Positions 1-9,769 of a DNA stretch of 64,000 nt are shown piece after piece. The translations under genes were made by a program, and so were the position numbers. The number at the start of each line of letters is the position of its first letter. Position 1 is the stretch's first letter. The notes under the pieces are model-generated. The model did no database searches. It was not told the DNA's origin and saw nothing but the letters and a program-made list of their open reading frames with translations. Where the stretch lies: the NCBI RefSeq assembly GCF_020623625.1, contig NC_060201.1, forward strand, positions 992,001 to 1,056,000. Reading direction: 5' to 3'. Origin of the DNA: Saccharomycodes ludwigii (Eukaryota > Ascomycota > Saccharomycetes > Saccharomycodales > Saccharomycodaceae).

Positions 1-2236
1 TGGGAAATTCAGCATCTATTTCAGCATCATCATCTTTGGCAGTAATGCCGTTATTCCTATTTTCTTCATTATCACTATCTTCATTATACTTACCTTTCTT
101 TGTATTATGGCTAGAATCTTCCTCTAACCCCCTCTTCCCCCTTCTTGAAGAACTCGGAATAATTAGGCTTGGATCTAAATCATGTAACAGATTACTGTTA
201 TAATTAGCATTTAGTATAATATCCTTATCAGCATCGGTAATATTTGTTTCTGTGATCGTAGGATCATCTGCCCTTTGCTTTTCTTGAGTTTCCTCTGGAG
301 ATGGTCCCATATCAACAATCTTATCCTTATACATTTGTTTCTGTAACCTGTCCAGGCTATCAAGGTTGTAAGCATCAAGATATAAATCAATAATAGTAGT
401 ATCGATATTTTCACCGCCCTCCCTTTTATTAAACATTTTTTCAAGTACACCTTTCCAAGACATCCAACGATGACACTTATCACAACATATAATCTCTCCG
501 TAAACATCAATTTTTTGCAAACCATCACTCCGACCGCTGAACACTTTTAATTCATTTGGAGCAGAAATACAATTATAAAACCAAGTGGTGTCATTATCTT
601 CATTTCTTAAATATTCATCATAACACCCTAATAAAATATTGTTATCATGCAAGTGTTTAATATGTTCCTTAGAAATTAGGTACTTGGATGGTAACTCCAA
701 ACATTTTTTACTTAGATCATTTTTGATTTCGTCTGCATTGGTGTCATCAGCAATGACTGGAAATATTGGCTTACTAAAGTTTTCACCTGTTTTGATGACC
801 GCATCATCAAATTCGCCGATTTCCCTATCATTCAGGTTGCTATCAGTTGCCGCAGTGGAAATAGTTAGCCTAGCGGCAGATTCATAATCACTGGCAAAGG
901 ACTTTCTCAAATCTTCCAATAAAATATCCTTAAAATTGGTTTTTAAAAATTTATTCAATGCTCTGTTCCTAGCTTTCATATATTTTTCACGTTGCGCTAG
1001 TTTTAGATCCCAAATACCAATAATTCTGTTTTTGTTTTGTTCTTCCTCTAGACGTATCAATCTTGAACTCCTTCTAGTGCCGTGTAAAATTGACGATGAT
1101 AAAAAATCTTTTTTTTGTTGTCTTAACTTACTATGAAAAAATTTAAGTTCATTAACATAAAACTCACCTAATTGATTTAATTCTTCCTGATCTGATCCAA
1201 TAGTATATAACTGGACTACCTCAGTATTAAACTTCATAAATGAATCAAAATCATAAGCTAATACATTATGTTTAACGTCTATTCCATTTTGATACTTATC
1301 TATTTTATCATACAAGTTCCTACTATAATTAACAGCAATATCAACACCGTTATCATCAACTGTTATACAATTTTTTAGATTTAATGGCATAGTTAAGTCT
1401 TGGGTGTAATTAATTACTAGCTCGATTATCTTACCACCAGGTAAAATCATATATTTCTTCCTTATGTTATTGCCCATGCTTTTATCTTTCCCATCTCTCT
1501 TAGTAACACCATTGACATCTGTCTCAACCTCATAGGTAGGGAAGTACCATAAGTCCAAATTATTATTTAAATGGTTTTTGAAAACCATATTCTTCCTTTC
1601 AATATGTTTGATCATTTTATATAATACCTGAAATTTGGTAACAAGATTTAAAGTAGCGTCCCATGTGCCCTCTTTCAAACTTAAAATCTCATCGATCTCA
1701 TCCAATTTTGTTTGTTTATCATTACAATAGACTTTTAAAATTTCTAATACAATGGAATCAAAGATTGTGGTTTTAATGTTGTTACCATCAGTATTAGTAT
1801 TATTATCTTGATTTGATACCGATATTTCATGTAGTAGTAATAACTCACAAAAACGTGTGCCATTATTGTCAGTATTATTGTTACCGTTTGAAGTCACCGA
1901 CCAATTTAATGTAAGGAATGGTTTAGATTTTCTATTTTTGATAAAAAATGAGTTAGCAGTGGTATAATAGAGCCAAGACACAACATATTGGTATTCAAAG
2001 GTGATAATCAAAGATTTAATTAAGGCAGAATTAACTTGAGTTTCTTCTTTACTTAACACTTCTCCTAGCCATAAAAAGTTGGGATCATCACTATTATTAT
2101 TGGTTATATACTTTATCAATTGTGCTGATATTTCAGGTGCAACTAGTGTATAATAATCGGGGATAGCAACGGGAACGGGGGTAGATGCAGGACTGGGTGC
2201 AGGACTGGATCTTTTGATGTTGGATCTCTTTGCCAT
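1..2236 (-). CDS. IOC2: Ioc2-like ISW1b chromatin-remodelling subunit (C-terminus cut off by window edge)
   Basis: An open frame starts at the ATG at 2234-2236 (N-terminus MAKRSNIKRSSPAPSP) and runs off the left edge with no stop, giving about 745 residues. Visible landmarks are a helical N-terminal region (IPDYYTLVAPEISAQLIKYI), a basic motif GTRRSSRL near residues 383-391 followed by a charged predicted coiled coil, and a PHD-like cysteine cluster EIICCDKCHRW near 578-588. The end is acidic and low in complexity. The yeast Ioc2 protein (812 aa, PHD-finger subunit of the ISW1b remodeller) is the expected left neighbour of KIN2 in S. cerevisiae (YLR095C next to YLR096W) in this same divergent orientation. 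The name therefore rests on synteny plus the PHD-like motif; I could not align it confidently by eye. The PHD cysteine pattern looks incomplete. Confidence 0.72.
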   Translation of the reverse strand, partial: MAKRSNIKRSSPAPSPASTPVPVAIPDYYTLVAPEISAQLIKYITNNNSDDPNFLWLGEVLSKEETQVNSALIKSLIITFEYQYVVSWLYYTTANSFFIKNRKSKPFLTLNWSVTSNGNNNTDNNGTRFCELLLLHEISVSNQDNNTNTDGNNIKTTIFDSIVLEILKVYCNDKQTKLDEIDEILSLKEGTWDATLNLVTKFQVLYKMIKHIERKNMVFKNHLNNNLDLWYFPTYEVETDVNGVTKRDGKDKSMGNNIRKKYMILPGGKIIELVINYTQDLTMPLNLKNCITVDDNGVDIAVNYSRNLYDKIDKYQNGIDVKHNVLAYDFDSFMKFNTEVVQLYTIGSDQEELNQLGEFYVNELKFFHSKLRQQKKDFLSSSILHGTRRSSRLIRLEEEQNKNRIIGIWDLKLAQREKYMKARNRALNKFLKTNFKDILLEDLRKSFASDYESAARLTISTAATDSNLNDREIGEFDDAVIKTGENFSKPIFPVIADDTNADEIKNDLSKKCLELPSKYLISKEHIKHLHDNNILLGCYDEYLRNEDNDTTWFYNCISAPNELKVFSGRSDGLQKIDVYGEIICCDKCHRWMSWKGVLEKMFNKREGGENIDTTIIDLYLDAYNLDSLDRLQKQMYKDKIVDMGPSPEETQEKQRADDPTITETNITDADKDIILNANYNSNLLHDLDPSLIIPSSSRRGKRGLEEDSSHNTKKGKYNEDSDNEENRNNGITAKDDDAEIDAEFP

Positions 2237-2331
2237 TTGAGATGTTATGTTGTTTTGCTTTGATTTGGGCGTTAGAGTTTGTCTAAAATGCAGTGGGAAT
2301 AGATGAAAAATTATTTTTTGGGGGGGGGGGA

Positions 2332-2372
2332 AGAAAGGAAAAGAAAAGAAAAGAAAAGAAAAGAAAAGAGAA

Positions 2373-2402
<30 letters not shown>
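2332..2402. repeat. AAAAG then AAAT microsatellite
   Basis: There are about seven AAAAG units followed by about eight AAAT units, directly after a G run. This simple repeat lies about 100 bp upstream of the IOC2 start and is likely to vary in length between strains. Confidence 0.9.
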
Positions 2403-2403
<1 letters not shown>

Positions 2404-2535
2404 AAAAATAAATGAAAATAACAAGTATTATTACCATTTATAATTTTTTGATAGTATAAGTGAGTTAACTACCCTTAACTTGTTCGGATAGTACACAAAA
2501 CGGAACTAAACAAGTGGAAATGATAATCTAAAAGA

Positions 2536-2558
2536 CCGAGATGTCCGAGTTGCCCGAG
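2536..2558. repeat. Triple CCGAG motif with 9-bp period
   Basis: CCGAG occurs at 2536, 2545 and 2554, exactly 9 bp apart, in a GC-richer island of the divergent IOC2/KIN promoter. Directly repeated CGG-type words are typical zinc-cluster (Zn2Cys6) half-sites, but no factor can be named. Confidence 0.55.
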
Positions 2559-3192
2559 TTGCACCCCTTTATACGGGTAGTGATGGAGTGCCTGCGCTGG
2601 TTGTGAGAAGCACCAACCAAATGTAATAAACAACGCAGATTAAAAAAAGACAAGAATATAAATTAATTTTTTTTGTTTTTTTTTTTGTTTTTTTTTTTTT
2701 CCATTTGATCAGAAATGCAGTAGCAGCGGGGGCGTTTTAGCTGTTTTTTTTTTTTCTTCTTTTTTTTTTTCTTTTTTCCTTTTTTTTTTCCCCTTCTTTT
2801 TTTTTCTCTTTTTGCTCTTTGTTGCCATTTTTATAATTATATTTTTATTTTCCTTTTGATTTTTACCTCTGTTTATCCTTTTCATTCCCATTCCCATTCT
2901 CACTTTTTTTTGTTTTTAAAATCTTGTTTTCTAATTAAAATACATCCTACAAACAATTGTCTTGTTTATCATCAGTAAAAAGTCTTTTAAAGACAGTTTA
3001 TATTAAAACTTAGCTCAACTAGAATAACGAACATCAGTGTCACAAACAGACAAGAGTATAGGTTACATATCTTTTTTTTTATTTTATTTTAACTACGGAA
3101 ATAGAACCCAAAAAAAAAAAAAAAAAAATAAAAAAGGAAAAAGAAAAAGAAAAAGAAAAAGAAAAGGAAAAAACAAAAAAAAAAAAAGGAAA

Positions 3193-6100
3193 ATGTCTGA
3201 ACTACCGGAATACCATATAAACCCAAAATTCTCTATGGGTGGAAACGCCAATAATATTGAAAGAAATAACAACCCTAATAGCGCAGCAATGCCGGCTACT
3301 CCAAGAATGTTAGGCCAAAATTCCGGTATTCCTTCCAATACAAGATCGCAGCATAATACCCCTCAGGTAATAGTAACTCCCAACAACAACAATATACTTA
3401 ATACACCCGCCACAACTATCACTTCCAATACCAAGAATACCAATAGCGGGTTGATGCCCCCTATTTCTTTACCACCACAACAACAGCAAGATACTCCTAT
3501 TAGTAATAGCACCAGTAAAAGTAATACTATGGCTACGCCTCCTCGTGTGGTCCGTAAACAGCCTAAAGAGTTCCACAGAACTTCATTGGGTGACTGGGAT
3601 TTTGTGGAAAATATCGGTTCAGGTTCTATGGGCAAAGTCAAAGTGGCTAGGCATAGGTACACTAATGAAGTTTGTGCAATCAAAATCGTCACTAGAGCAG
3701 CCAAAACTTTTTTATACAAGCAAGAAAAGTTACCACCACCAGTTACTAAGGAAGAAAAGCAAGAGTTTGAGAAAAAATTACAAAAGGAAATTAGTAGAGA
3801 TAAAAGAACCATTAGAGAAGCTAGTCTAGGCCAAATTTTATATCACCCCCATATTTGCCGTTTATTCGAAATGTGCACTATGACCACTCATTTTTATATG
3901 TTATTTGAATATGTCAAAGGTGGTCAGTTGTTAGATTATATTATTCAACATGGTTCGCTAAAGGAGAAACATGCACGTAAGTTTGCTAGGGGTATCGCAT
4001 CTGCTTTAGAATATTTGCACATGAACAACATTGTCCATAGAGACTTAAAAATTGAAAATATTATGATTTCTCAGTCTGGAGAAATTAAGTTGATCGATTT
4101 TGGGTTGTCAAATTTCTATAATAAAAAGGAAAAATTGCATACTTTTTGTGGGTCTCTATATTTTGCTGCGCCTGAATTATTGATGGCTCATCCCTACACA
4201 GGACCAGAAGTTGATGTTTGGTCCTTTGGTGTGGTCTTATATGTTTTGGTGTGCGGTAAAGTGCCTTTTGATGATGAAAACGCCAATGTTTTGCATCAAA
4301 AAATTAAGGAAGGAAAGGTTGAATATCCAAATCATTTGTCTATCGAAGTTATTGCATTATTATCCAAAATGTTGGTTGTGGATCCATCAAGAAGAGCCTC
4401 GTTAAAACAAGTTGTTAATCACCAATGGATGAATAAGAACTATGATTTTATTGTCCCATGCTATTTGCCTCATAGGTTACCACTAAGTCACATAAATCCT
4501 GTTGTTGTTAAAGAAATGGGTAGGTTAGAATTGGTTGAAGATGTTCCTGATGCAATCAGGACTTTGGAAAATTTGATTTATTCTCAAGAGTACATGGAAC
4601 TATCTAGACAATTTTGGATGATTAACAGGGAGAATGTCAATTCTGATTTTTCCGGTGTATTAGGTAGTGGCAAAAATGAGAACACATTTCAATCAAATAA
4701 TAACAGTGATGTGTCTATTGAAAGCCAAAGATCTACTACCGTAAATACTGTAAATTTTATAGAAAATGATCCCTCTCGAGCATATCATCCATTAATTTCT
4801 ATTTACTATTTAGTCGACGAAATGATGAAACGTAAACAAGCTAAATTAAGAAGAAAAGCCGCAATACTAAAACAGCAGCAATTAGAGTCCCCAAGACAAC
4901 CTATTATCACATCTTCTTCATTCCTACCACAACACTCGCCACATCTTGTCACAAACACCAATACCACAAACACAGTACCACCTATAGTTACAGGAACAGT
5001 GGTTTCTAAGCCTACAATTTTGCTTCCACCAAATTTACCTGCTCCAGAGCAAGCCCATGCTTCCACTATTCCGTCGCCAACAAACATTAGAAAGTCATCG
5101 GATATTCGCTATGTAAGTGGTAGTTCTAATAATGCCGAAGATCGTAACAATGATACCATTGTGAATGATAAGGATACAGGGGTTGCAAGTGGTAGCACCG
5201 TTAATGTTATGGACATTGATGATAATAATAGTAATAACAATAATAATAATAATACTAAGACCGGCACCGCTAAGGCCTCTATCGCGACTAATAATCATTT
5301 TAATTCTAACAACATAAATACTGTAATGTCTTCTTCAAGACAACAATCCCCAATACTGCCACCCACTTTACAAACAACAGATTTGGAAGCCCAGATTAAT
5401 AATAACAACAATATTAATAATGGCGTTGATGTTTTGCTGTCTCCGCAGGAATATGCTGGTGTCACACAAGAATCTAATAACAACAATGGTGCCGAAAAAT
5501 CTAAGTTTGGCTCCTTGTTCAGAAGATTTTCACAAAAACGTTATCAACAACAACAGCAGCAGCAGCAACAGTCATCTAATGCAGCTACTTCTGCAACTAG
5601 TGCTACTAATTCTCAACCGTTGCCTTCTGTAGATGCAAATTCTAGTACTGATTATCAACCAATGAGATGGAGAAGATCACATCAACGTACTGTTTCTGAA
5701 TATGTCCCACCTTCGAGGATACATTCTTATGGTAGTTCATCAGTAACTTCAAGGCCTGTAGTTGAAACCAGTGTTAAGAATGAGCCCAACACTGTTAATA
5801 CTAACAATGATGGCAATTTGGCCATTGATCAAGAAACAAATGAAAATGGAGGAAATTTACCCGCATTACCACCAAACGCTGATCTGATGGTTAAACAACA
5901 GGAATTAAAGGAAAGATTTAATAAGATGATTAGTAATAATGGAAGCACTAATCATACTTATGAAAACGGCGCTGATACTAACACTTTGAAACCTTTAATG
6001 CTGCCTAAAAACACAGCAGCTACCGACCAATCACCACCTATGAGCAGGAAAATGCATCCTTCTGCTAGGGCTAAATCTGTTGGTCACGTACGCCGTGAAA

Positions 6101-7431
6101 GTTTGAATTTTGTTAGGCCTCCTGTTCCTGCTGCTTCTCTGTATGGTGGAAACACCATTAACAATAGAATTGTAGATATTGCTGTTAATAACAATAACGG
6201 AAGTGATAACACTGGTTCTTCGGATACTGTAAAGACTAGTAGTGCTGATGCCAATAAGTATAACGGTGGTTCTGGTGCTTTTTCATCATTGTCCACATAT
6301 ACGAACAACGCCAACACCTTATCAAATTCTACTACTACGGCAGCTAATAACAACAACAATAATAACAATACCGGATATTACGCTGATGATGGATATTTAC
6401 AAACCAATGGTCAAAAGAAAGTTGAATTTGATAACGATAAATACGACTTGAACGAAGAACTGACTGATTCACAAATTTTACAACAAGCATCACAGGCTCC
6501 ACCAGGATCGATGCCATCCATTGATTATCCACGCTCACTATTTTTGAAAGGGTTTTTTTCTGTACAAACTACCTCTTCCAAGCCGTTACCTATTGTTAGA
6601 CATAAAATTATTACAACATTAAATAAATTAAATATTAAATTCAAAGAGGTAAAGGGTGGATTTATTTGTGTGCATGAACAATCCATTCAGCCATTAAATG
6701 GAACAGGAAATGATACTAATGTTGGTAGCTTTATGACGGTATCGCCTGAGGAACGTAAACCATCTATAATAACTATTGATGATAATAATAGCGGTGGCAG
6801 CGCTAATTCATCATTTATAGAAAAATACACTGCCACCAATAATGCCGATAATAGTAGTGGCGCCGCCAAGAGAAGTACAAGCGTCAATTATCATAATAGC
6901 AACAATAACAATAGTAGTAATGGAAGAACATTAGCTACCATACCAACCACACCAAAGGCATCATCTTCTAAACCTTTTAATAATAATTACTATTTATCAC
7001 CATTACCTCAGCCACATACAACTCTGCGTACTAATACGCAACATGTACCGGATGAATTGTCCACTGCATCCTTAGATGCTGATGAACAAGCACAATTACA
7101 AAATATGGATGATTTGTTAACTACTTCAAGGGCACATATTATTAATAACAAGGAAGGCGTAAGTGAAGAACAAGGAGATCAGCAACAAAAAACGGAAGGC
7201 GAATATGATAATAACAAAGTTCCTATTAAGAGGGATGCATCTAACGGTATTTTTAGTAACAATAGTAATACAGCTAGTGAAGAGTTTGGGAAACAACCCT
7301 TGAAATTTGAAATCCATATTGTTAAAGTTCGGATTATCGGCTTAGCTGGTATACATTTTAAGAAAGTTTCTGGTAATACTTGGATGTATAAAAAATTGGC
7401 TACGCATATATTGAAGGAATTGAATTTATGA
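3193..7431 (+). CDS. KIN1/KIN2: Kin1/Kin2 Ser/Thr protein kinase (PAR-1/MARK family)
   Basis: Single orthologue of the S. cerevisiae Kin1/Kin2 pair, membrane-associated kinases that act in polarised exocytosis and in targeting of HAC1 mRNA. The kinase domain spans about residues 136-430: glycine loop GSGSMGKV, the long charged insert before helix C that marks this subfamily, catalytic loop HRDLKIEN (Asp284), DFG at 302-304, and activation loop TFCGSLYFAAPELL. A long Asn/Gln/Ser-rich linker follows (including a run of nine Gln), then a C-terminal KA1 domain in two parts: about 1115-1161 and the last 45 residues. The start was chosen at MSELPEYHINP. An in-frame ATG 52 codons upstream (3037) only adds a Lys/Arg run encoded by the A-rich leader. 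At 1412 aa it is longer than Kin1 (1064) or Kin2 (1147), mainly through low-complexity insertions. IOC2 on the left and INO2/HRT3 on the right match both S. cerevisiae KIN loci. Confidence 0.97.
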   Translation: MSELPEYHINPKFSMGGNANNIERNNNPNSAAMPATPRMLGQNSGIPSNTRSQHNTPQVIVTPNNNNILNTPATTITSNTKNTNSGLMPPISLPPQQQQDTPISNSTSKSNTMATPPRVVRKQPKEFHRTSLGDWDFVENIGSGSMGKVKVARHRYTNEVCAIKIVTRAAKTFLYKQEKLPPPVTKEEKQEFEKKLQKEISRDKRTIREASLGQILYHPHICRLFEMCTMTTHFYMLFEYVKGGQLLDYIIQHGSLKEKHARKFARGIASALEYLHMNNIVHRDLKIENIMISQSGEIKLIDFGLSNFYNKKEKLHTFCGSLYFAAPELLMAHPYTGPEVDVWSFGVVLYVLVCGKVPFDDENANVLHQKIKEGKVEYPNHLSIEVIALLSKMLVVDPSRRASLKQVVNHQWMNKNYDFIVPCYLPHRLPLSHINPVVVKEMGRLELVEDVPDAIRTLENLIYSQEYMELSRQFWMINRENVNSDFSGVLGSGKNENTFQSNNNSDVSIESQRSTTVNTVNFIENDPSRAYHPLISIYYLVDEMMKRKQAKLRRKAAILKQQQLESPRQPIITSSSFLPQHSPHLVTNTNTTNTVPPIVTGTVVSKPTILLPPNLPAPEQAHASTIPSPTNIRKSSDIRYVSGSSNNAEDRNNDTIVNDKDTGVASGSTVNVMDIDDNNSNNNNNNNTKTGTAKASIATNNHFNSNNINTVMSSSRQQSPILPPTLQTTDLEAQINNNNNINNGVDVLLSPQEYAGVTQESNNNNGAEKSKFGSLFRRFSQKRYQQQQQQQQQSSNAATSATSATNSQPLPSVDANSSTDYQPMRWRRSHQRTVSEYVPPSRIHSYGSSSVTSRPVVETSVKNEPNTVNTNNDGNLAIDQETNENGGNLPALPPNADLMVKQQELKERFNKMISNNGSTNHTYENGADTNTLKPLMLPKNTAATDQSPPMSRKMHPSARAKSVGHVRRESLNFVRPPVPAASLYGGNTINNRIVDIAVNNNNGSDNTGSSDTVKTSSADANKYNGGSGAFSSLSTYTNNANTLSNSTTTAANNNNNNNNTGYYADDGYLQTNGQKKVEFDNDKYDLNEELTDSQILQQASQAPPGSMPSIDYPRSLFLKGFFSVQTTSSKPLPIVRHKIITTLNKLNIKFKEVKGGFICVHEQSIQPLNGTGNDTNVGSFMTVSPEERKPSIITIDDNNSGGSANSSFIEKYTATNNADNSSGAAKRSTSVNYHNSNNNNSSNGRTLATIPTTPKASSSKPFNNNYYLSPLPQPHTTLRTNTQHVPDELSTASLDADEQAQLQNMDDLLTTSRAHIINNKEGVSEEQGDQQQKTEGEYDNNKVPIKRDASNGIFSNNSNTASEEFGKQPLKFEIHIVKVRIIGLAGIHFKKVSGNTWMYKKLATHILKELNL

Positions 7432-7521
7432 TTTATAGTGTACGTTGTACCTTATGTTTTTAATATGTTTTTATATATTTATATGTGTGTACGTATATGT
7501 ATATTATCAAAATACGTATAC

Positions 7522-7552
<31 letters not shown>

Positions 7553-7736
7553 CTCTTTCTTTTTCTTTTTTTTTCATATATTTATGTAACCTAATTTGAA
7601 GATCGGTCATTAAAATAATAACAAAAGTTCAAGCCTTAATAAAATTATTATTATTATTATATATATACATATATATTTGAATAAGGTTTTTCTTTTTAAA
7701 ACAAAACAAAACAAAAAAAAATTACTTGCCAAAAAG
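7432..7736. other. Convergent KIN/INO2 3' region
   Basis: About 300 bp between two convergent stop codons. It holds TATATA-type efficiency elements, a T run of over 20 (around 7526-7551) and ATT repeats, as expected for bidirectional 3'-end processing signals. No gene is seen. Confidence 0.6.
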
Positions 7737-8713
7737 TTATTGTTTTTTTTCTTTTATATCAACAAGTAAACCTCTTAGTATATCATTGGCAATTTTAATT
7801 CTTTCAATATCCTGGATAAGATATTGTAATATTTGATGTTTCGGCACCCTCTTTTTATTTTTTGTGTTTTCTTGATTTAACTGAGTCATCGTAGATTTTA
7901 TGACTTTATTATTCGTAAAAGCAGCAGTAGTTGTATAATAATTATAGTTTCTGGGATATCGTACTAAGCTCTTTAATATTTCAAAATCTTCTTTAATAGT
8001 TTTCCTCCTTTTTTGTTCTGAAATCACATGTTTATGTTTTTGTACCTCTAATTTGGCTACTATATTCCGGTATTTGGTAGTCAATTCTTCTATCGACATA
8101 GCTGTGGGGGAATTCGGTTCAGTAAACGATTCCAACTTAATCCGCAGAGGTTTTGTAACGGTATTATTAACATCGGCAACCAAAATATCAGATGTGGTTG
8201 GTTGTTCTTGCTTACTATTAGCGGCACTAGCATTACTAGAATTCATTGTCTCGTGCACTGTATTTTCTACCTTTGTTGTAGTATCTTTTTTACTGTTATT
8301 AATACTGGTATTAGAGACTAAACTATCTAAAAATGTCTCGATTGCATTAGATTCATTAACACTCAATAGAGTGTGTGGCGGAAATTGTAACTTATTACCA
8401 ATTTCCAAAGGAATTGAAGATTTCTGTGATATAGCATCTTTTTTTTTTTTAAAATTTTCTTGAAACGCTGTATTATTATTGTTGGTATCATTATTAAAAA
8501 GAATGTCTTTGGTTTCGCCCAATAGTGCATGTGTTTCACGATTTAATTTATCCATACTATGACTATCAACACTTTCATTTATTTTATGAGTTTTAAGCTC
8601 CTCATCGGGTGTTTCGGAAAAGTTATCATGAGTATACTCTATCTCATCACCATCATCATCATTATCATCATCACCATCATCATCATCACCATCATCATCA
8701 CCATCATCATCAC

Positions 8714-8752
<39 letters not shown>

Positions 8753-9272
8753 AATCATCATCCGCTTGTTCTGCTTCTTCATCATTGATATCCTCAAAAA
8801 AACTTTTTATGCTCTGAGTAAATGCTTCATCACTTGTTATGGTACTAAAAAAAGATGATAATTTATCTTCGTCTACGTTGTCGCCATTATTGATGATGTT
8901 AACATTACCAGATATCTTGTTTGGGCTAGAATTCAAAGCATTTGCGTCGATTATCGTTTTAGATCGAGAATCCAGTAATTTCCTACCAGGTTTGGCATCT
9001 GCAGTTTTAGGATTGTTAATAACATTAGAATTAGGGTTTTTGTTTGTTATATTTATTGATGTAGTATTATTGTTATGGTCATCATTATCATCATTATTGT
9101 TGAAGGTTCTATTAGGCGAAAACAAGCCTACCCTGTGAATTATATGGCCATTTGATGTGGTAGCTGTAGTAGACGGCGTGGTAACACTGGGGCCATCGAT
9201 CATAGCATATGCAGTTTCAAAATCAATATTGAAATCAAATAGATCAAAAAAATTATCATCTGGAGATCTCAT
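7737..9272 (-). CDS. INO2: Ino2, bHLH activator of phospholipid genes
   Basis: Ino2 pairs with Ino4 on UASINO elements to activate inositol/choline phospholipid genes and is inhibited by Opi1. Three blocks identify it. The first is the N-terminal activation patch NIDFETAYAM (S. cerevisiae DIDFETAYQM). The second is the activation/Opi1-binding patch LLSVNESNAIETFLD (LLSTNESNAIEQFLD). The third is a C-terminal bHLH from about residue 413, with basic region/helix 1 HKHVISEQKRRKTIKEDFE and helix 2 opening KRVPKHQILQYLIQDIERI. The helix 1-helix 2 loop is about 28 residues longer than in S. cerevisiae. A long Asp tract (about residues 170-212) comes from CAT/CAC triplets at about 8646-8755. The protein is 511 aa against 304 in S. 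cerevisiae. Its place between KIN and HRT3 equals the YDR122W-YDR123C neighbourhood. Confidence 0.97.
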
Positions 9273-9769
9273 GATTTAAATAGTATTTGTACTTATATAT
9301 ATATATATATATATATGAAGATATAACTTGAACTAGCATATATAAATTCTTATGATTTTAGTCCTATTTTATTAAAGATTGACTTGAAAAGTTGGTAGCT
9401 AACCCTTAATCCACCAATGTGTTAATAGATAAACTATCTTTTTTTTTTTTTTTTTTTTTTTACCTTTGACCTTACACTTGCAAATATACTTTTAGTTGTA
9501 GGTTATTAATGTATAGAACAGTTTTGAAAAAACTATTAATTATCACAGCTGCGAAGAACCGAAGATAATATCAGATTACAGAAATCTTGATCGAGCAGTT
9601 TATTTATTTATTTATTTATCTATTTATTTATTTATTTATTTGCTAAATTTTTTCTTATATTTTTTTTTTATCACATGCATTGCACATGAAAATAAAAAAA
9701 GCAGCTATGTATACGCTTCTTAAAAGCAAACGGAAAAATAATCCTATTCGGTCTATTTCGGTATTGTCA
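9273..9769. other. INO2 promoter / HRT3 3' region
   Basis: About 500 bp upstream of INO2 and downstream of HRT3. It contains a TA-dinucleotide TATA-like tract just before the INO2 start (about 9297-9315), a T run (about 9440-9461), a CAGCTG E-box near 9547, a TTTA microsatellite (about 9599-9641) and two UASINO-like E-boxes (listed separately). No ORF or RNA gene was found. Confidence 0.65.
9668..9692. promoter_or_regulatory. Tandem UASINO-like elements upstream of INO2
   Basis: GCACATGAAAA at 9682-9692 fits the Ino2/Ino4 consensus (WYTTCAYRTGS read on the other strand) at every position. TTATCACATGC at 9668-9678 is an opposite-facing copy with one mismatch. They lie about 400 bp upstream of the INO2 ATG. 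INO2 is known to be autoregulated through a UASINO in S. cerevisiae, so a self-activation site is a reasonable inference. Confidence 0.55.

Larger units (their letters stand above)
2237..3192. other. Divergent IOC2/KIN intergenic region
   Basis: This stretch of about 950 bp between two divergent starts must hold both promoters. It contains a G run (about 2320-2329), AAAAG and AAAT microsatellites, a GC-richer island at about 2530-2625 with three evenly spaced CCGAG motifs and a CGGGTA (Reb1-like) word, then long T-rich and A-rich tracts up to the KIN start. I see no RNA gene or conserved ORF. The short ORF in the T-rich part on the minus strand is low-complexity and not credible. Confidence 0.7.

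Noticed and set aside
2559-2565. Aft1-type word TGCACCC
   Set aside because: It lies between IOC2 and KIN, which are not iron genes, and no such word is near the FRE gene; probably chance.
2709-2903. Lys-rich ORF on the minus strand
   Set aside because: It is the translation of a T-rich tract, with no codon structure or homology that I can see.
8559-8858. 99-aa Ile-rich ORF on the plus strand
   Set aside because: It is a shadow of the Asp repeat of INO2 on the other strand.
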